NCBI RefSeq assembly: GCF_022419205.1 | Contig: NZ_JAJOZU010000004.1 | Span: forward strand, 70,995 to 134,994 | Direction: 5' to 3' | Length of the DNA: 64,000 nucleotides | DNA from: Thermomonas alba | GTDB taxonomy: Bacteria > Pseudomonadota > Gammaproteobacteria > Xanthomonadales > Xanthomonadaceae | Part shown: one piece after another, positions 19,886-29,819 of the stretch | How the letters are laid out: each line of letters opens with the position of its first letter | Position numbering within the stretch: position 1 is the stretch's first letter | Made by a program: the position numbers and the translations under genes | The notes under the pieces: generated by a model | Told to the model about the DNA's origin: nothing | Seen by the model: the letters and a program-made list of their open reading frames with translations, nothing else | Databases searched by the model: none

Positions 19886-21286
19886 TCAGGCGACGCCCAG
19901 GCCCTGGATGCCGGAAATCGCGTCGGGGTCGAACCCCGCCAGCTGCGCGAAGTGGCGGCCGCGCGCTACGTAGCTGGGATAGGCATCGAAGCTGGGCGCG
20001 CCAGGTGAGAGCAGCACCACCCCGCCCGTCGGCAGCGCCGCGCGCGCCTGCGCCATCGCATCCGCCAGATCAGACGCCGCGCCAAGCGCGAAGCCGGCCT
20101 GCGCGGCCACCGGCGCCAGCAGGGCGTGGATGCGCGGGCCGTTCTGGCCCATGGTCACCACCGCACGCGGTGCGCGCACGCGCATCGCCGTGGCGAACTC
20201 CTCCCACGGCAGGCCGCGATCATGGCCGCCGACCAGCACCGCGACCGGGCGGCCCGCATACACCTCCAGCGCCGCCAGCGTGGCCATCGGGGTGGTGCTG
20301 ATCGAATCGTTGACGTACAGCCGCCCATCGCGCTCGCCCAGCGGCTGCAGGCGGTGCGGCAGCGGCTGGAACGCCGCCGCCTGCGGCGCCAGCGCCGCCG
20401 CGTCCAGCCCGAACGCCTCCAGCGCGGTCAGCACTGCGCACAGGTTGCTGCGGTTGTGGCGGCCCGGCAGCGGCAGGCGCGTGGTGTCCATCACCAGCAC
20501 CTCGCCGCGGTACAGCGCATCCCCGCGCAGGTGCCAGCCGCGCGCATCGCCGTACCAGCGGATCTCGCTATCGGGCAGCGCCAGGGTGGCCAGCCGTGGA
20601 TCGGCGGCATTGAGCACCGCGATCCGCGGCTGCGCCTGGGTCACCAGCGCCAGCTTGTCGGCGATGTAGCGCGTCTCGCTGCCATGCCAATCCAGATGCT
20701 CGGGATGCAGGTTGGTGACGATGGCGACCTGTGGGCGCGCGCCGGAGGCGGCCACGTCGCGGGTCTGGTAGCTGGACAGCTCGATCGCCCATGCATCGGC
20801 CTGCGCGCCCAGCAGTTCCAGCAGCGGCAGGCCGATGTTGCCGGCCAGCGCGGTGCGCAGCCCGGCCGCGCGCAGGAGATGCGCCAGCAGCGCGGTGGTG
20901 GTGCTCTTGCCCTTGGTGCCGGTGACGCACAGCGCATTGGCGATGCTGCCGTCGGCGTCCGCGCGCTCGGCCATCCACAGCGCGGTGCCGCCGAGGAAGC
21001 GGGTGCCCTGCTCCGCGGCGAACGCGGCTTCGGGCCGGTACGGGCTGATGCCCGGCGATTTCACCACCACCTCGAACGCGGCCAGGCGCTCGCCGGTGGC
21101 CGCATGGTCCGGTACCAGCAGCGGGTCGCCCAGCGCGGCCGCATCGGCGACCTCCTCCGGGTGGCAGAACAGGGTCAGCGGCTGGCCCGGCAGACGCGCG
21201 CGCAGCGCGTGGTAGGCGGCGCGGCCCTCGTGGCCCCAGCCCCACAGCGCCACGCGCCGGCCGGCCAGGTCGGCGATGCGCAACAC
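19886..21286 (-). CDS. murD2: UDP-MurNAc-L-alanine--L-glutamate ligase (MurD2)
   Basis: 466 aa Mur ligase. The P-loop TGTKGKSTT is at 122-130; the central [13 protein letters not shown] and [12 protein letters not shown] blocks and the C-terminal [12 protein letters not shown] domain follow. Its direct coupling to murL identifies the MurD2 type described in Xanthomonas, which adds L-Glu instead of D-Glu to UDP-MurNAc-L-Ala. The start is not ATG: GTG at 21286 lies one base after the murL stop, and TTG at 21283 or GTG at 21307 are alternatives. Confidence 0.88.
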   Translation of the reverse strand: MLRIADLAGRRVALWGWGHEGRAAYHALRARLPGQPLTLFCHPEEVADAAALGDPLLVPDHAATGERLAAFEVVVKSPGISPYRPEAAFAAEQGTRFLGGTALWMAERADADGSIANALCVTGTKGKSTTTALLAHLLRAAGLRTALAGNIGLPLLELLGAQADAWAIELSSYQTRDVAASGARPQVAIVTNLHPEHLDWHGSETRYIADKLALVTQAQPRIAVLNAADPRLATLALPDSEIRWYGDARGWHLRGDALYRGEVLVMDTTRLPLPGRHNRSNLCAVLTALEAFGLDAAALAPQAAAFQPLPHRLQPLGERDGRLYVNDSISTTPMATLAALEVYAGRPVAVLVGGHDRGLPWEEFATAMRVRAPRAVVTMGQNGPRIHALLAPVAAQAGFALGAASDLADAMAQARAALPTGGVVLLSPGAPSFDAYPSYVARGRHFAQLAGFDPDAISGIQGLGVA

Positions 21287-21287
21287 C

Positions 21288-22649
21288 TCAGGCAGTGAAG
21301 CGGACACGCAATCGCTCCCACAGCGCGGCGGGGATGCGGTGCTCCCCGGCCGGCACCAGCAGCGGCGCAAGCGCCAGCTCGGCCGCGTCCAGCTGCGGCA
21401 GGATCTCGCGCGCGAACCGGCGCACCACAGCGTCCTCGCGCCAGTCCGGGCGCTGCGCCAGGGCGGCCATCGCCGCGCGCGACTCGCGCCCCTCGCCCAC
21501 GCATTCGAACGGCTTGTGGTCTTGGTATTCCAGCAGCGCATCGAAGCCGGGAATCTGCGCCGGATCGTCCAGCAGGTTGCGACCGACGATGCCGACCAGC
21601 CGCGGCTTGGGCATGAACGGCGCCAGCGCGAGGAACACGAAATGGCACTTCGGGCAGACCCCGCACCAGCGGCTGGTGGGGCGCTCGCCGAGAATGTGGA
21701 AGTTGCGGTTGCAGCTGGAGAAATGCGCGTCGTAGCGGTCGGTCCTGGCGAACTGGCGCGCGACCGCCAGCTCGCTCAGCGGGCGCAGCAGCGAGTAGTA
21801 GCGCAGGTCGGCGGCCACGTGCGATTGCAGGTGGTCGCCGAACGCGGATTCGAACGCCCAGCCCTTCGACCACTGGTGGTTCACCTCGCCGGTGCCGGGG
21901 ATCTGCGAGCCGTAGCTGGCCGAGCGCTCGTTGGAGAACACCACCTGGTCCACGCCCAGCACCAGCGCGGCGAACGCGAGGATGGCCGAGTTCACCGCGG
22001 TCACCGGGATGTGGCCATTCCACGCGCCCTGGCGGTTGAACTCGAACAGCTGCGGCGCCAGCTGGCGGCCGATGTTGAGCGCCGGCAGCCCGGTGTGCGC
22101 GGCGCAGGCGGCGATCAGCTGCGAGCCGCCGATCCAGGCCACCGTCTGCTCCACCCCTTCGGCGCGCAGCGCCTCGATGCTGACCAGCGAGTCCTTGCCG
22201 CCGCCGATGGCGACCAGCGCGTGCGGACGCAGGCCGAGCATGGGCGCCGCCGACACCGGCGCGGCCTCCGCGGGAAAGCGGATGCGCGCGCGCAGGTCCA
22301 GCCCGTTGCGGTAGGCGAACTCGCCCAGCCCGTTGCGGTACACGCTTTCCAGCAGCGCGGCGGTGGCGGCGTCGATCGGCTCGCCCTCGATGCGGATCTC
22401 GCCCGGCACCGCCGCCTTGTAGTAGCTGACGCCTGCGATCAGATGCAGCAGGCGCAGGGCGCGTCGGACGGCAGCCGCGCGCGCCTCATCGAGCGCGAAC
22501 GGCGCGCCCGGCAGGGTGATGGTCTCGACCAGTTCGGGGCCGTCGTCGAAAGCATAGGCCAGCTGCGCGACGCCGCTGTGCGCATCGAACTCGCAGCGCA
22601 CGAAGCGGAAAGTGCGGATGGCGTCGCGGTGGAAAGTCCAGTCGGTCAT
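21288..22649 (-). CDS. murL: UDP-MurNAc-L-Ala-L-Glu epimerase (MurL)
   Basis: 453 aa. ATP-dependent epimerase that converts the terminal L-Glu of UDP-MurNAc-L-Ala-L-Glu to D-Glu, replacing the classical MurI/MurD route. A PP-loop-like [11 protein letters not shown] (147-157) fits the adenylating chemistry. A Cys cluster (Cys313, then C-x2-C-x2-C at 329-335) looks like a metal site. Position immediately upstream of murD2 supports the call. It starts 25 bp after the lysAC stop, so it is probably in the same operon. Confidence 0.88.
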   Translation of the reverse strand: MTDWTFHRDAIRTFRFVRCEFDAHSGVAQLAYAFDDGPELVETITLPGAPFALDEARAAAVRRALRLLHLIAGVSYYKAAVPGEIRIEGEPIDAATAALLESVYRNGLGEFAYRNGLDLRARIRFPAEAAPVSAAPMLGLRPHALVAIGGGKDSLVSIEALRAEGVEQTVAWIGGSQLIAACAAHTGLPALNIGRQLAPQLFEFNRQGAWNGHIPVTAVNSAILAFAALVLGVDQVVFSNERSASYGSQIPGTGEVNHQWSKGWAFESAFGDHLQSHVAADLRYYSLLRPLSELAVARQFARTDRYDAHFSSCNRNFHILGERPTSRWCGVCPKCHFVFLALAPFMPKPRLVGIVGRNLLDDPAQIPGFDALLEYQDHKPFECVGEGRESRAAMAALAQRPDWREDAVVRRFAREILPQLDAAELALAPLLVPAGEHRIPAALWERLRVRFTA

Positions 22650-22674
22650 GGGAATCCGTTACGGGCGCGGCGTG

Positions 22675-25290
22675 TCAGGCGCCGCCGGCGAGGACGGCCT
22701 CGCCCGGCAGCGCGCGCAGATTGTAGGTGCTGGCCATCGCAAAGCCGTAGGCTCCGGCATCCGCGATCAGCATCACGTCGCCCGGCGCGGTGGCGGCGGG
22801 CAGCTTGACGCGGTGGCCGAACACGTCGCTGGACTCGCAGATCGGGCCGACCACGTCGAAGTCGTGGCGAACCGCATCGTCCAGCCGCGACAGGTTGTGG
22901 ATGTCGTGCCAGGCGTCGTACAGCGCGGGCCGGATCAGCGCGTTCATGCCGGCATCCAGCCCCACCCGGCGCAGGCCGTCCTTCTCCACCACCTGGGTGG
23001 CGCGCGCCAGCAGCACGCCGGCCTCCGCCACCAGGAAGCGGCCCGGCTCGATCGCCAGCTGGAATGCCGGATGCACGGCCTTGACCGCCGCCAGCCCGGC
23101 CGCCCAGGCGTCGAGATCGAACGGCTCGTCGTCGTCGCTGTAGGGAATCGGCAGGCCGCCGCCGATGTCCAGCACCTCCACGCTGCCGATCCGGCGCGCG
23201 AAGCCGGCCAGCTCATCCACCACCTGCTGCCAGTGGCCGACGGTCTCGATCCCGCTGCCCAGGTGCGCGTGCAGGCCGGTGATGCGCACGTCCAGCGCGC
23301 GCGCGGCGTCCACGAACTCGTCCACCCGTCGCGCCGACAGCCCGAACTTGGCCTCCTTGCCGCCGGTATTGACCTTCTCATGGTGGCCGTCGCCGTACCC
23401 CAGGTCGATGCGCAGCCACAGCGCGCGCCCGCGGAACACCTCCGGCCAGCGCCGCAGCAACTCGACGTTGTCCACGGTGACCGTCACGCCGCGCGCCAGC
23501 GCCGCCGCGTATTCGGCGATCGGCGCGAAGCTGGGCGTGAACAGCACGCGGGCCGGGTCGAGGCCGGGCAGCGCCGCGAACACGCGCTCCAGCTCGCCTT
23601 GCGACACGCATTCCAGCCCGAAGCCCTCGCCCGCCAGCGCGCGCAGGATGTCGGGGTGCGCGTTCGCCTTGACCGCGTAGTAGCGGCGATCCACCGCCGC
23701 GATCGCCGTGAGCTGGCGCGCGCGTTCCAGCACCGTCGGCAGATGGTAGGCATAGCGCGGGGTGCCGGTCTGCGCCAGTTGCAGCAGCGCCGCGCGCGCT
23801 TGCGGCGCCCGCCACCACGGCGTCGGGCGCGGCCGGAAAGTCCCCTCGATCTCGCGCCAGCGCGGGCCGAACACCTCGGACTCGTGCACCGGCATCGCGC
23901 CGGAGTCGATCAGCGCCGCGTGCAGCTTCGGCAGCATGCCGTCGGCGGCGGCCTCGTCCACCACGAAGGTGAGGTTGAGGTCGTTCGAGGACTGCGAAAT
24001 CAAATGCACGTTCTCGCGCCCGAACATCGCCCACACGTCCTGCAGCTTGTGCAGCAGCGAGCGCATGCCGCGTCCGACCAGGGTGATCGCCGCGCAGGGC
24101 GCGATCACCTTGACCCGGCAGACTTCGGCCAGATCCGCCGACAGCGCCGCCAGCACATCGGTGGTGACCAGGTTCTCGGACGGATCCAGCGACACCGTGA
24201 CGTTGGTCTCGGCCGAGCCGATCATGTCCACCGACAACCCGTGGCGCTTGAAGCGCTCGAAGATGTCGGCGAGGAAGCCGACCTGCTGCCACATGCCGAT
24301 GCTTTCCATCGACACCAGCACGATGCCGTTGCGGCGGCTGATCGCCTTCACCCCCGGCACCGGCTCGGCGGCCTCGTCGATGCGGGTGCCGGGCAGGTGC
24401 GGGCGCTCGGTATCGAGGATCAGTATCGGCACGCCGGCGTTGCGGCACGGTCGCAGCGAGCGCGGGTGCAGCACCTTGGCGCCGGTGGTGGCGATTTCCT
24501 GCGCCTCGTAATAGTCCAGGCGGGTCAGCAGGCGTGCATCCGGCACCTCGCGCGGGTTAGCGCTGAACATGCCGGGCACGTCGGTCCAGATCTCCACCCG
24601 GCGCGCGCCCAGCAGCGCGCCGAAGTAGGCGGCCGAGGTGTCGGAGCCGCCGCGGCCGAGGATCGCCGTGCCGCCGTCGTGGTGGCGGGCGATGAAGCCC
24701 TGGGTGATCAGCAGCCGGCCGGGCTGGGCGGCAAAACGCGCGCGCCAGCCGGGATCGGGCTGCCACTGGCAGTTCACCGACAGCCGCTGCGCCCACGCGC
24801 TCTGATTCGGCTGCGGCGGCAGCGCGGTGAGCCAGTCACGCGCATCCATCCAGGCGATGTCCAGCCCCTGCGCGCGCAGGTAGGCGGCGCCGAGGGTGGA
24901 GGACAGCAGCTCGCCCTGCGCCAGCACTTCGGCCTGCCAGTCCAGGGTGCGGGAGGCGGCGCGCGGATCCTCCAGCAATCCGCGCAGCGCGGCCAAACGC
25001 GGCCCCAGCACGGCCTCGGCGTGCAGCCCGAGTTCACCGGCGAAGTCGCGGTGGCGCGCCTCCAGATCCGCCACCCGCGCGGCGGCATCCGTCGCGCCGT
25101 CGGCGATCGCGGTCAGCGCGTTGGTGACGCCCGACAGCGCGGACACTACCACCAGCACTCGCGGCGCCTCCTGTAGTCGCGCGTCCGCCAGACGCCCGAT
25201 GGTGTCCCAGCGCGTGCGTTTGGAGACCGAGGTGCCACCAAACTTGAGCACCAGCCAGCCGGCATCGGACGCGGGAGGACGTGTGGACAT
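22675..25290 (-). CDS. lysAC: Bifunctional aspartate kinase/diaminopimelate decarboxylase
   Basis: 871-aa fusion of the first and last enzymes of lysine synthesis. The aspartokinase half starts with LKFGGTSVS (15-23), has GRGGSDTSA, and carries ACT-type regulatory repeats at about 310-450 (VSMESIGMW, VHLISQSSNDLN). The C-terminal PLP-dependent decarboxylase (about 480-871) shows YYAVKANAHPD, LHAHLGSGIE and GPICESSDVFG. The start at 25290 skips a 20-residue upstream extension. Such fusions are characteristic of xanthomonads. It leads the lysAC-murL-murD2 run. Confidence 0.95.
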   Translation of the reverse strand: MSTRPPASDAGWLVLKFGGTSVSKRTRWDTIGRLADARLQEAPRVLVVVSALSGVTNALTAIADGATDAAARVADLEARHRDFAGELGLHAEAVLGPRLAALRGLLEDPRAASRTLDWQAEVLAQGELLSSTLGAAYLRAQGLDIAWMDARDWLTALPPQPNQSAWAQRLSVNCQWQPDPGWRARFAAQPGRLLITQGFIARHHDGGTAILGRGGSDTSAAYFGALLGARRVEIWTDVPGMFSANPREVPDARLLTRLDYYEAQEIATTGAKVLHPRSLRPCRNAGVPILILDTERPHLPGTRIDEAAEPVPGVKAISRRNGIVLVSMESIGMWQQVGFLADIFERFKRHGLSVDMIGSAETNVTVSLDPSENLVTTDVLAALSADLAEVCRVKVIAPCAAITLVGRGMRSLLHKLQDVWAMFGRENVHLISQSSNDLNLTFVVDEAAADGMLPKLHAALIDSGAMPVHESEVFGPRWREIEGTFRPRPTPWWRAPQARAALLQLAQTGTPRYAYHLPTVLERARQLTAIAAVDRRYYAVKANAHPDILRALAGEGFGLECVSQGELERVFAALPGLDPARVLFTPSFAPIAEYAAALARGVTVTVDNVELLRRWPEVFRGRALWLRIDLGYGDGHHEKVNTGGKEAKFGLSARRVDEFVDAARALDVRITGLHAHLGSGIETVGHWQQVVDELAGFARRIGSVEVLDIGGGLPIPYSDDDEPFDLDAWAAGLAAVKAVHPAFQLAIEPGRFLVAEAGVLLARATQVVEKDGLRRVGLDAGMNALIRPALYDAWHDIHNLSRLDDAVRHDFDVVGPICESSDVFGHRVKLPAATAPGDVMLIADAGAYGFAMASTYNLRALPGEAVLAGGA

Positions 25291-25395
25291 GGATCCGCAA
25301 AGGGTGTGGGGGGACGGGGATCTAAAGAAAATGCCGCGGGCCCGCGGCATGCAGGCATTCTAGCGGCCCCACCCCGCGTCTGGAGCCTCTCCCGC

Positions 25396-26262
25396 ATGAC
25401 TCGTCGTTATCTGCAGTTGGATGTGTTTTCCGATCGCCCGGGCCGCGGCAACCCGCTGGGCGTGGTGCTGGATGCGCAGGATCTGGACACTGCGGCGATG
25501 CAGGCACTGGCGGCCTGGCTGAACCTGTCGGAAACCGTGTTCTTCCTGCCGCCCGACCCCGGCGCCGACTACCGCATCCGCATCTTCACCCCCGGCAGCG
25601 AACTGCCATTCGCCGGCCACCCCAGCGTGGGCGCGGCCTGGGCCGCGGCCCAACATCGCCTGGCGCAACCCAGCGCGGGCAGGCTGGTGCAGCAGTGCGG
25701 CGCCGGGCACCTGCCGGTGCGCCTCGAGGCTCAGGGCGCGCAGTTGCTGCCGTTCGTGCGCAGCCCGCGTGCGCACGAAGTCGCGCGCCATGGCGGCGCG
25801 CTGCCGAACGGGCTGGATACCCTGATCGCGCCCGGCACGCAGGCCATGCTGTGGGACAACGGCCCGCGCTGGTGGTTGCTGGAAGCCGCTTCTGCCGCCG
25901 CGCTGCGCGCATTCCGGCCAGACTTCGCCGCGCTCGCCGCCTGGATCAACGCCACCGCCGCCACCGGGGTCGCGGTGTATGCCTTCGAAGCGGCCGCCCA
26001 GCACGCGCTGGCGGTACGCGCGTTCTGCCCCGGGGATGCGGTGAACGTGCCGGAAGACCCAGTCACCGGCAGCGCGAATGCCGCCATCGCCGCCTGCCTG
26101 CATCGCCAGGAGCGGCTGCCCGGCAACGACGGCACGTACGTGGCCAGCCAGGGCCGCGAACTGGGCCGCGACGGGCGAATCTCGGTGCGGGTGGACGGCG
26201 ATGGCGAGGTCTGGATCGGCGGCCAGGTGCAGCAGGTGATCGAAGGCCGGCTGGACTGGTAA
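25396..26262 (+). CDS. PhzF family isomerase-like protein, copy 1
   Basis: 288 aa, two-lobed diaminopimelate-epimerase-like fold. All family active-site positions are kept: Glu46 (LSETVF), His75 (FAGHPS), Asp221 and Ser226 in EDPVTGSA. PhzF proteins isomerise small acids; the substrate here is unknown, and no phenazine genes are nearby. It is divergent from lysAC and followed after 32 bp by a paralogue. Confidence 0.88.
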   Translation: MTRRYLQLDVFSDRPGRGNPLGVVLDAQDLDTAAMQALAAWLNLSETVFFLPPDPGADYRIRIFTPGSELPFAGHPSVGAAWAAAQHRLAQPSAGRLVQQCGAGHLPVRLEAQGAQLLPFVRSPRAHEVARHGGALPNGLDTLIAPGTQAMLWDNGPRWWLLEAASAAALRAFRPDFAALAAWINATAATGVAVYAFEAAAQHALAVRAFCPGDAVNVPEDPVTGSANAAIAACLHRQERLPGNDGTYVASQGRELGRDGRISVRVDGDGEVWIGGQVQQVIEGRLDW

Positions 26263-26294
26263 GCTGCGCGCCCTTTTTCAGCCCCAGCCCCCGC

Positions 26295-27179
26295 ATGCCG
26301 CGTCCGTTCGTACAGCTCGATGTGTTCGCCTCGCGCCCCGGCGCCGGCAACCCGCTGGCGGTGGTGCTGGACGCGCAGGGCCTGGACGATGCCGCGATGC
26401 AGGCCATCGCGCGCTGGACGCGGCTGCCGGAAACCACCTTCGTGTTCCCGCCCACCGCGCCGGAGGCCACCCACGCCATCCGCATCTTCAGCCCGCGCCG
26501 GGAAGTGCCGTTCGCCGGCCATCCCAGCGTCGGCACCGCGCATGCGCTGCTGGAGGCCGGGCTGGTCACGCCGCGCGGCGGGCTGCTGGTGCAGCAAGGC
26601 GTCGCCGGCCTGCTGCCGCTGCGCGTGCAGGGCGAAGGCGCCACGCGCACGCTGGCGGTACGTACGCCGCGCGCACGGGTGCAGGAGATCGCCACGGCCG
26701 ACGATGCCCGCCTCGCCGCCGCGCTTGCTGGCCTGCGCCTGGGCGCGCTGCCACCGGTGCTGATGGACGGCGGGCGACGCTGGTGGCTGGTGGAACTGGC
26801 CGACGAAGCGCACCTGCGCAGCATGCAGCCCGACTGGGACGCGATCGCCGCGCTGGCCGAGGCCACCGACAGCATGGGCCTGTTCGTGTACGCACGCAGC
26901 CACGACCCGGTGTACTACTACGCGGTGCGCGCCTTCGTCGGCGCGCCGGCACGCTTCGAGGACGCCGCCTCCGGCGCCGCCAACGCCACCCTCGCCGCCT
27001 GGCTGGCCGCGCGCGGCGCGCTGCCGCCCAGCCCGGGCGGCTTCTACCGCGTCAGCCAGGGCCGCGAAGTGGGCTTTGACGCCATCCTCGAACTGACCGT
27101 GGATGCGCAGGGCGAGGTCTGGTCCGGCGGGCGCGCGGTCACGGTAGTGCGCGGCACGCTGGACTGGCCAACCCCCTGA
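26295..27179 (+). CDS. PhzF family protein, diverged copy 2
   Basis: 294 aa, tandem paralogue of the gene at 25396. Glu46 (LPETTF) and His76 (FAGHPS) are retained. The DPVTGSA motif has become DAASGAA (223-229), so the usual active-site Ser is Ala228 while the Asp remains. The fold is otherwise complete (EVWSGGRAVTVVRG end). It may have changed specificity or lost isomerase activity. Likely cotranscribed with copy 1. Confidence 0.86.
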   Translation: MPRPFVQLDVFASRPGAGNPLAVVLDAQGLDDAAMQAIARWTRLPETTFVFPPTAPEATHAIRIFSPRREVPFAGHPSVGTAHALLEAGLVTPRGGLLVQQGVAGLLPLRVQGEGATRTLAVRTPRARVQEIATADDARLAAALAGLRLGALPPVLMDGGRRWWLVELADEAHLRSMQPDWDAIAALAEATDSMGLFVYARSHDPVYYYAVRAFVGAPARFEDAASGAANATLAAWLAARGALPPSPGGFYRVSQGREVGFDAILELTVDAQGEVWSGGRAVTVVRGTLDWPTP

Positions 27180-27446
27180 ACTGGCGTAAACACGGGCGCC
27201 GCATGACGCACCTCTGTACTCGTTTGACCAAAGAGCAAGGCGCATTCAGGCGCAACACGCATCGGCCAAGACGCCAGGGGAATCTACGGGGTAACGCGCC
27301 CTGGGCATCTTCGTCCCCTGCCATGGCTGCTTCGACGCCGCCTGAGCATCAACGGTGGTGAGCTCATTTCGATTCCGTGACGTGGTCGCAGCGGCGCGCT
27401 ATCCTGCCGGCACGGCAACCGGCCGGATCGCCACAGGATGGACGCC

Positions 27447-28214
27447 ATGCGCAGCGGCAACCCCGCCCTTTCCGACAACACCTTCCTCGACCTCGGCAGC
27501 GGTGCCCTGGTGCAGGGTGACGCCGGGGCGATGACGCTCGACGGCACCGTCAACAAGACCGCCCTGCTACTGGCGCTGGCGCTGGCCGGCGCGCTATTCA
27601 GCTGGTCACAGTTCGATGCCGCGATGGCATCGGGCACCCCGGGCGCAATCCTGCCCTACGTCTGGGGCGGGGCGATCGGCGGGTTCGTGGTCGCGCTGGT
27701 GACGATCTTCAAGAAGACCTGGGCGCCGTTCACCGCGCCGCTGTACGCAGTCCTGGAGGGGCTGTTCCTGGGCGCCGCCTCGGCGATGTTCGAGCTGCGC
27801 TATCCCGGCATCGTGATGCAGGCGGTGGGGCTGACCTTCGGCACCCTCGCCGCGCTGCTGCTGGCCTACCGCAGCGGGCTGGTGAAGGCGACCGAGAACT
27901 TCAAACTGGGCGTCGTGGCCGCTACCGGCGGCATTGCCCTGCTCTACCTCGCGCAGATGGGCATGAACCTGTTCGGGTTCTCCGGGATGGGCTTCATCAA
28001 CGGCAGCAGCACCCTCGGCATCGCGTTCAGCCTGGTGGTCGTGGTGGTGGCCGCGCTGAATCTGGTGCTGGACTTCGACTTCATCGAGCAGGGTGCGCGA
28101 CAAGGTGCGCCGAAGTACATGGAGTGGTATGCCGCGTTCGGCCTGCTGGTGACGCTAGTGTGGCTGTATCTGGAACTGCTGCGGCTGCTGTCGAAGCTGC
28201 AGTCGCGCAACTGA
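27447..28214 (+). CDS. Bax inhibitor-1/YccA (YbhL-like) membrane protein
   Basis: 255 aa integral membrane protein with about seven hydrophobic helices from residue 38 onward and the family's DFDFIEQGAR near the C-terminal end. Relatives act as pH-sensitive calcium leaks or interact with FtsH; no role can be assigned here. I prefer ATG 27447 (MRSGNPALSD), the N-terminus usual in xanthomonads, to 27438 three codons upstream. The 267 bp before it hold no other gene that I can see. Confidence 0.84.
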   Translation: MRSGNPALSDNTFLDLGSGALVQGDAGAMTLDGTVNKTALLLALALAGALFSWSQFDAAMASGTPGAILPYVWGGAIGGFVVALVTIFKKTWAPFTAPLYAVLEGLFLGAASAMFELRYPGIVMQAVGLTFGTLAALLLAYRSGLVKATENFKLGVVAATGGIALLYLAQMGMNLFGFSGMGFINGSSTLGIAFSLVVVVVAALNLVLDFDFIEQGARQGAPKYMEWYAAFGLLVTLVWLYLELLRLLSKLQSRN

Positions 28215-28262
28215 GGGGCTGGCGCTGCGCCACCAGGTCCCGCCCGGAGTTCCCCCATGAAA

Positions 28263-28284
28263 AAGGGCGCCGTAGGGCGCCCTT
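28263..28284. terminator. Bidirectional terminator
   Basis: A 9-bp perfect stem (28263-28271 with 28276-28284) has a GTAG loop. It is followed by CTTCGTTT on the plus strand and, on the minus strand, by a run of Ts from the AAAAA at 28260-28264. It lies between the convergent YbhL-like gene and the idh-type gene and fits both. Confidence 0.8.
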
Positions 28285-28307
28285 CTTCGTTTACGCGGCC
28301 GCGCCGC

Positions 28308-29312
28308 TCACAGGCGGCTAGCGATGGCCTTGGCGAACGCCAGCGTGGTGCCGTCGCCGCCCAGGTCCGGGGTGAGCGAGTCCTTCGCTTCCAGCGTGGC
28401 GACGATTGCCTTGCGCAGGCGCTCGGCCTGATCCGCGCGCTGTAGGTGGTCGAGCATCTGCGCCGCACCCAGCAGCAGCGCGCACGGGTTGGCGATGCCC
28501 TTGCCGGCGATGTCCGGCGCGGAGCCGTGGACCGCCTCGAAGATCGCCGCATCGTTGCCGATGTTGGCGCCCGGGGCGAGGCCCAGGCCGCCGACCAGGC
28601 CGGCGCACAGGTCGGAAATGATGTCGCCGAACAGGTTGGTGGTGACGATGATGTCGAACTGCTCCGGACGCATCACCAGCTGCATGCAGGCGTTGTCCAC
28701 GATCATCTCGTTGCACTCGATGTCGGGGTACTGCGCGGCCACTTCGCGCGCGGTCTTCAGGAACAGGCCCGAGGTGGACTTGAGGATGTTGGCCTTGTGC
28801 ACCACCGTCACCTTCTTGCGGCCGGTGGTCCGCGCCAGCTCGAAGGCATAGCGCACGATCCGCTCGGAGCCCTTGCGCGTCACCTTCTGGGTCAGCACCG
28901 CGGTCTCGCCGTCGGCCGAGACTTCCTGGCCTTCGCCGATGTAAGCGCCCTCGGTGTTCTCGCGCACCGTGATCAGGTCCACGTTGCCGGGAAAGCGCGC
29001 CTTGGTGTTGGGGAAGGTGCGCGCCGGGCGCACGTTGGCGTACAGGTCGAAGCGCTTGCGCAGCTCGACGTTGATGGAGGAAAACCCGCCGCCGACCGGG
29101 GTGGTCAGGGGCGACTTCAGCGCGATCTTGTTCCTGCGGATGGAGTCCATGGTGGCGGCCGGCAGCAGCTCGCCGTGCTTTTCCAGCGCCACCATGCCGG
29201 CATCCGCGAACTCGTAGGCAAGGCCCAGTTGCATCGCATCCAGCACATGCAGGGTGGCATCCATGATTTCCGGGCCGATGCCGTCGCCGCGGATGACCGT
29301 GATCGTTGTCAT
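28308..29312 (-). CDS. NAD-dependent isocitrate dehydrogenase-type enzyme
   Basis: 334-aa beta-decarboxylating dehydrogenase. The N-terminus ITVIRGDGIGPEIMDA, the substrate loop PVGGGFSSINVELRKRFDLYANVRP, the metal/NAD segment TTNLFGDIISDLCAGLVGGLG and AVHGSAPDIAGKGIANP match the short NAD-linked isocitrate dehydrogenases. Isopropylmalate or homoisocitrate dehydrogenase is the alternative, but the SS(I/L)N loop favours isocitrate. A CATAAT hexamer at 29381-29386 (minus strand) is a possible -10, about 70 bp ahead. Confidence 0.85.
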   Translation of the reverse strand: MTTITVIRGDGIGPEIMDATLHVLDAMQLGLAYEFADAGMVALEKHGELLPAATMDSIRRNKIALKSPLTTPVGGGFSSINVELRKRFDLYANVRPARTFPNTKARFPGNVDLITVRENTEGAYIGEGQEVSADGETAVLTQKVTRKGSERIVRYAFELARTTGRKKVTVVHKANILKSTSGLFLKTAREVAAQYPDIECNEMIVDNACMQLVMRPEQFDIIVTTNLFGDIISDLCAGLVGGLGLAPGANIGNDAAIFEAVHGSAPDIAGKGIANPCALLLGAAQMLDHLQRADQAERLRKAIVATLEAKDSLTPDLGGDGTTLAFAKAIASRL

Positions 29313-29398
29313 TTTCCAGTGTCCAGACAGGTCGCCGCCACGCGTCGGGCGTGGCGAAGAGTGGGGATTGATGACTGGACATTATGGCAGATGCCGTG

Positions 29399-29432
29399 CG
29401 CCGGCGTATGCCGGCGGGCCGGCGCGCCGGCC
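29399..29432. terminator. Tandem palindromes after the grxC operon
   Basis: A 7-bp stem with GTAT loop (29399-29416) abuts a perfect 16-bp palindrome (29417-29432) that ends exactly at the stop of the AhpD-like gene. It probably ends the minus-strand grxC operon, though no T-run follows. Confidence 0.4.
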
Positions 29433-29819
29433 TCAGCCGTGCTCGTGCGCATCCGGCGTGGCGACTTCGCCCTGCTCCAGCCGATCGAGGAAATCCACCG
29501 CCCGGCGCAGGTGCGGGATCACGATCGAGCCGCCCACCACCAGGCCGACCGAGAACGCCTCGAACATCTCCTCGCGGCTGACCCCGGCATCCTTGCACTG
29601 CGCCACGTGATAGCTGATGCAGTCGTCGCAGCGCAGCACCAGCGAGGCCACCAGCCCGCATAATTCCTTGGTTTTCACGTCCAGCGCGCCAGGCTGGTAG
29701 GTCTGGGTGTCCAGCGCGAAGAACCGGCGGATGACCTGGTTGGGCTCGTCCAGGATGCGCTTGTTCATGCGCTGGCGGAACTCGGTGAACGCGCGCACGC
29801 GGTCGTCGCTGCTGCTCAT
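29433..29819 (-). CDS. Carboxymuconolactone decarboxylase/AhpD-like protein
   Basis: 128 aa all-helical protein of the CMD family. The redox motif C-x2-C with following His is present (Cys64, Cys67, His71 in RCDDCISYH), which points to an AhpD-type peroxidase or disulfide role rather than lactone decarboxylation. It overlaps grxC by 4 bp, and pairing with a glutaredoxin supports a thiol function. Confidence 0.85.
   Translation of the reverse strand: MSSSDDRVRAFTEFRQRMNKRILDEPNQVIRRFFALDTQTYQPGALDVKTKELCGLVASLVLRCDDCISYHVAQCKDAGVSREEMFEAFSVGLVVGGSIVIPHLRRAVDFLDRLEQGEVATPDAHEHG

Noticed and set aside
22612-25176. 854-codon open frame on the plus strand
   Set aside because: It is the antisense shadow of lysAC, which has clear aspartokinase and DAP decarboxylase motifs.
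25695-26294. Upstream extension of the second PhzF gene into the first
   Set aside because: Its translation is Arg/Ala-rich noise overlapping PhzF copy 1; the conserved N-terminus starts at 26295.
27180-27446. A small gene between PhzF copy 2 and the Bax-inhibitor-like gene
   Set aside because: No frame gives a plausible protein or start signal, and I see no RNA structure that I could name.
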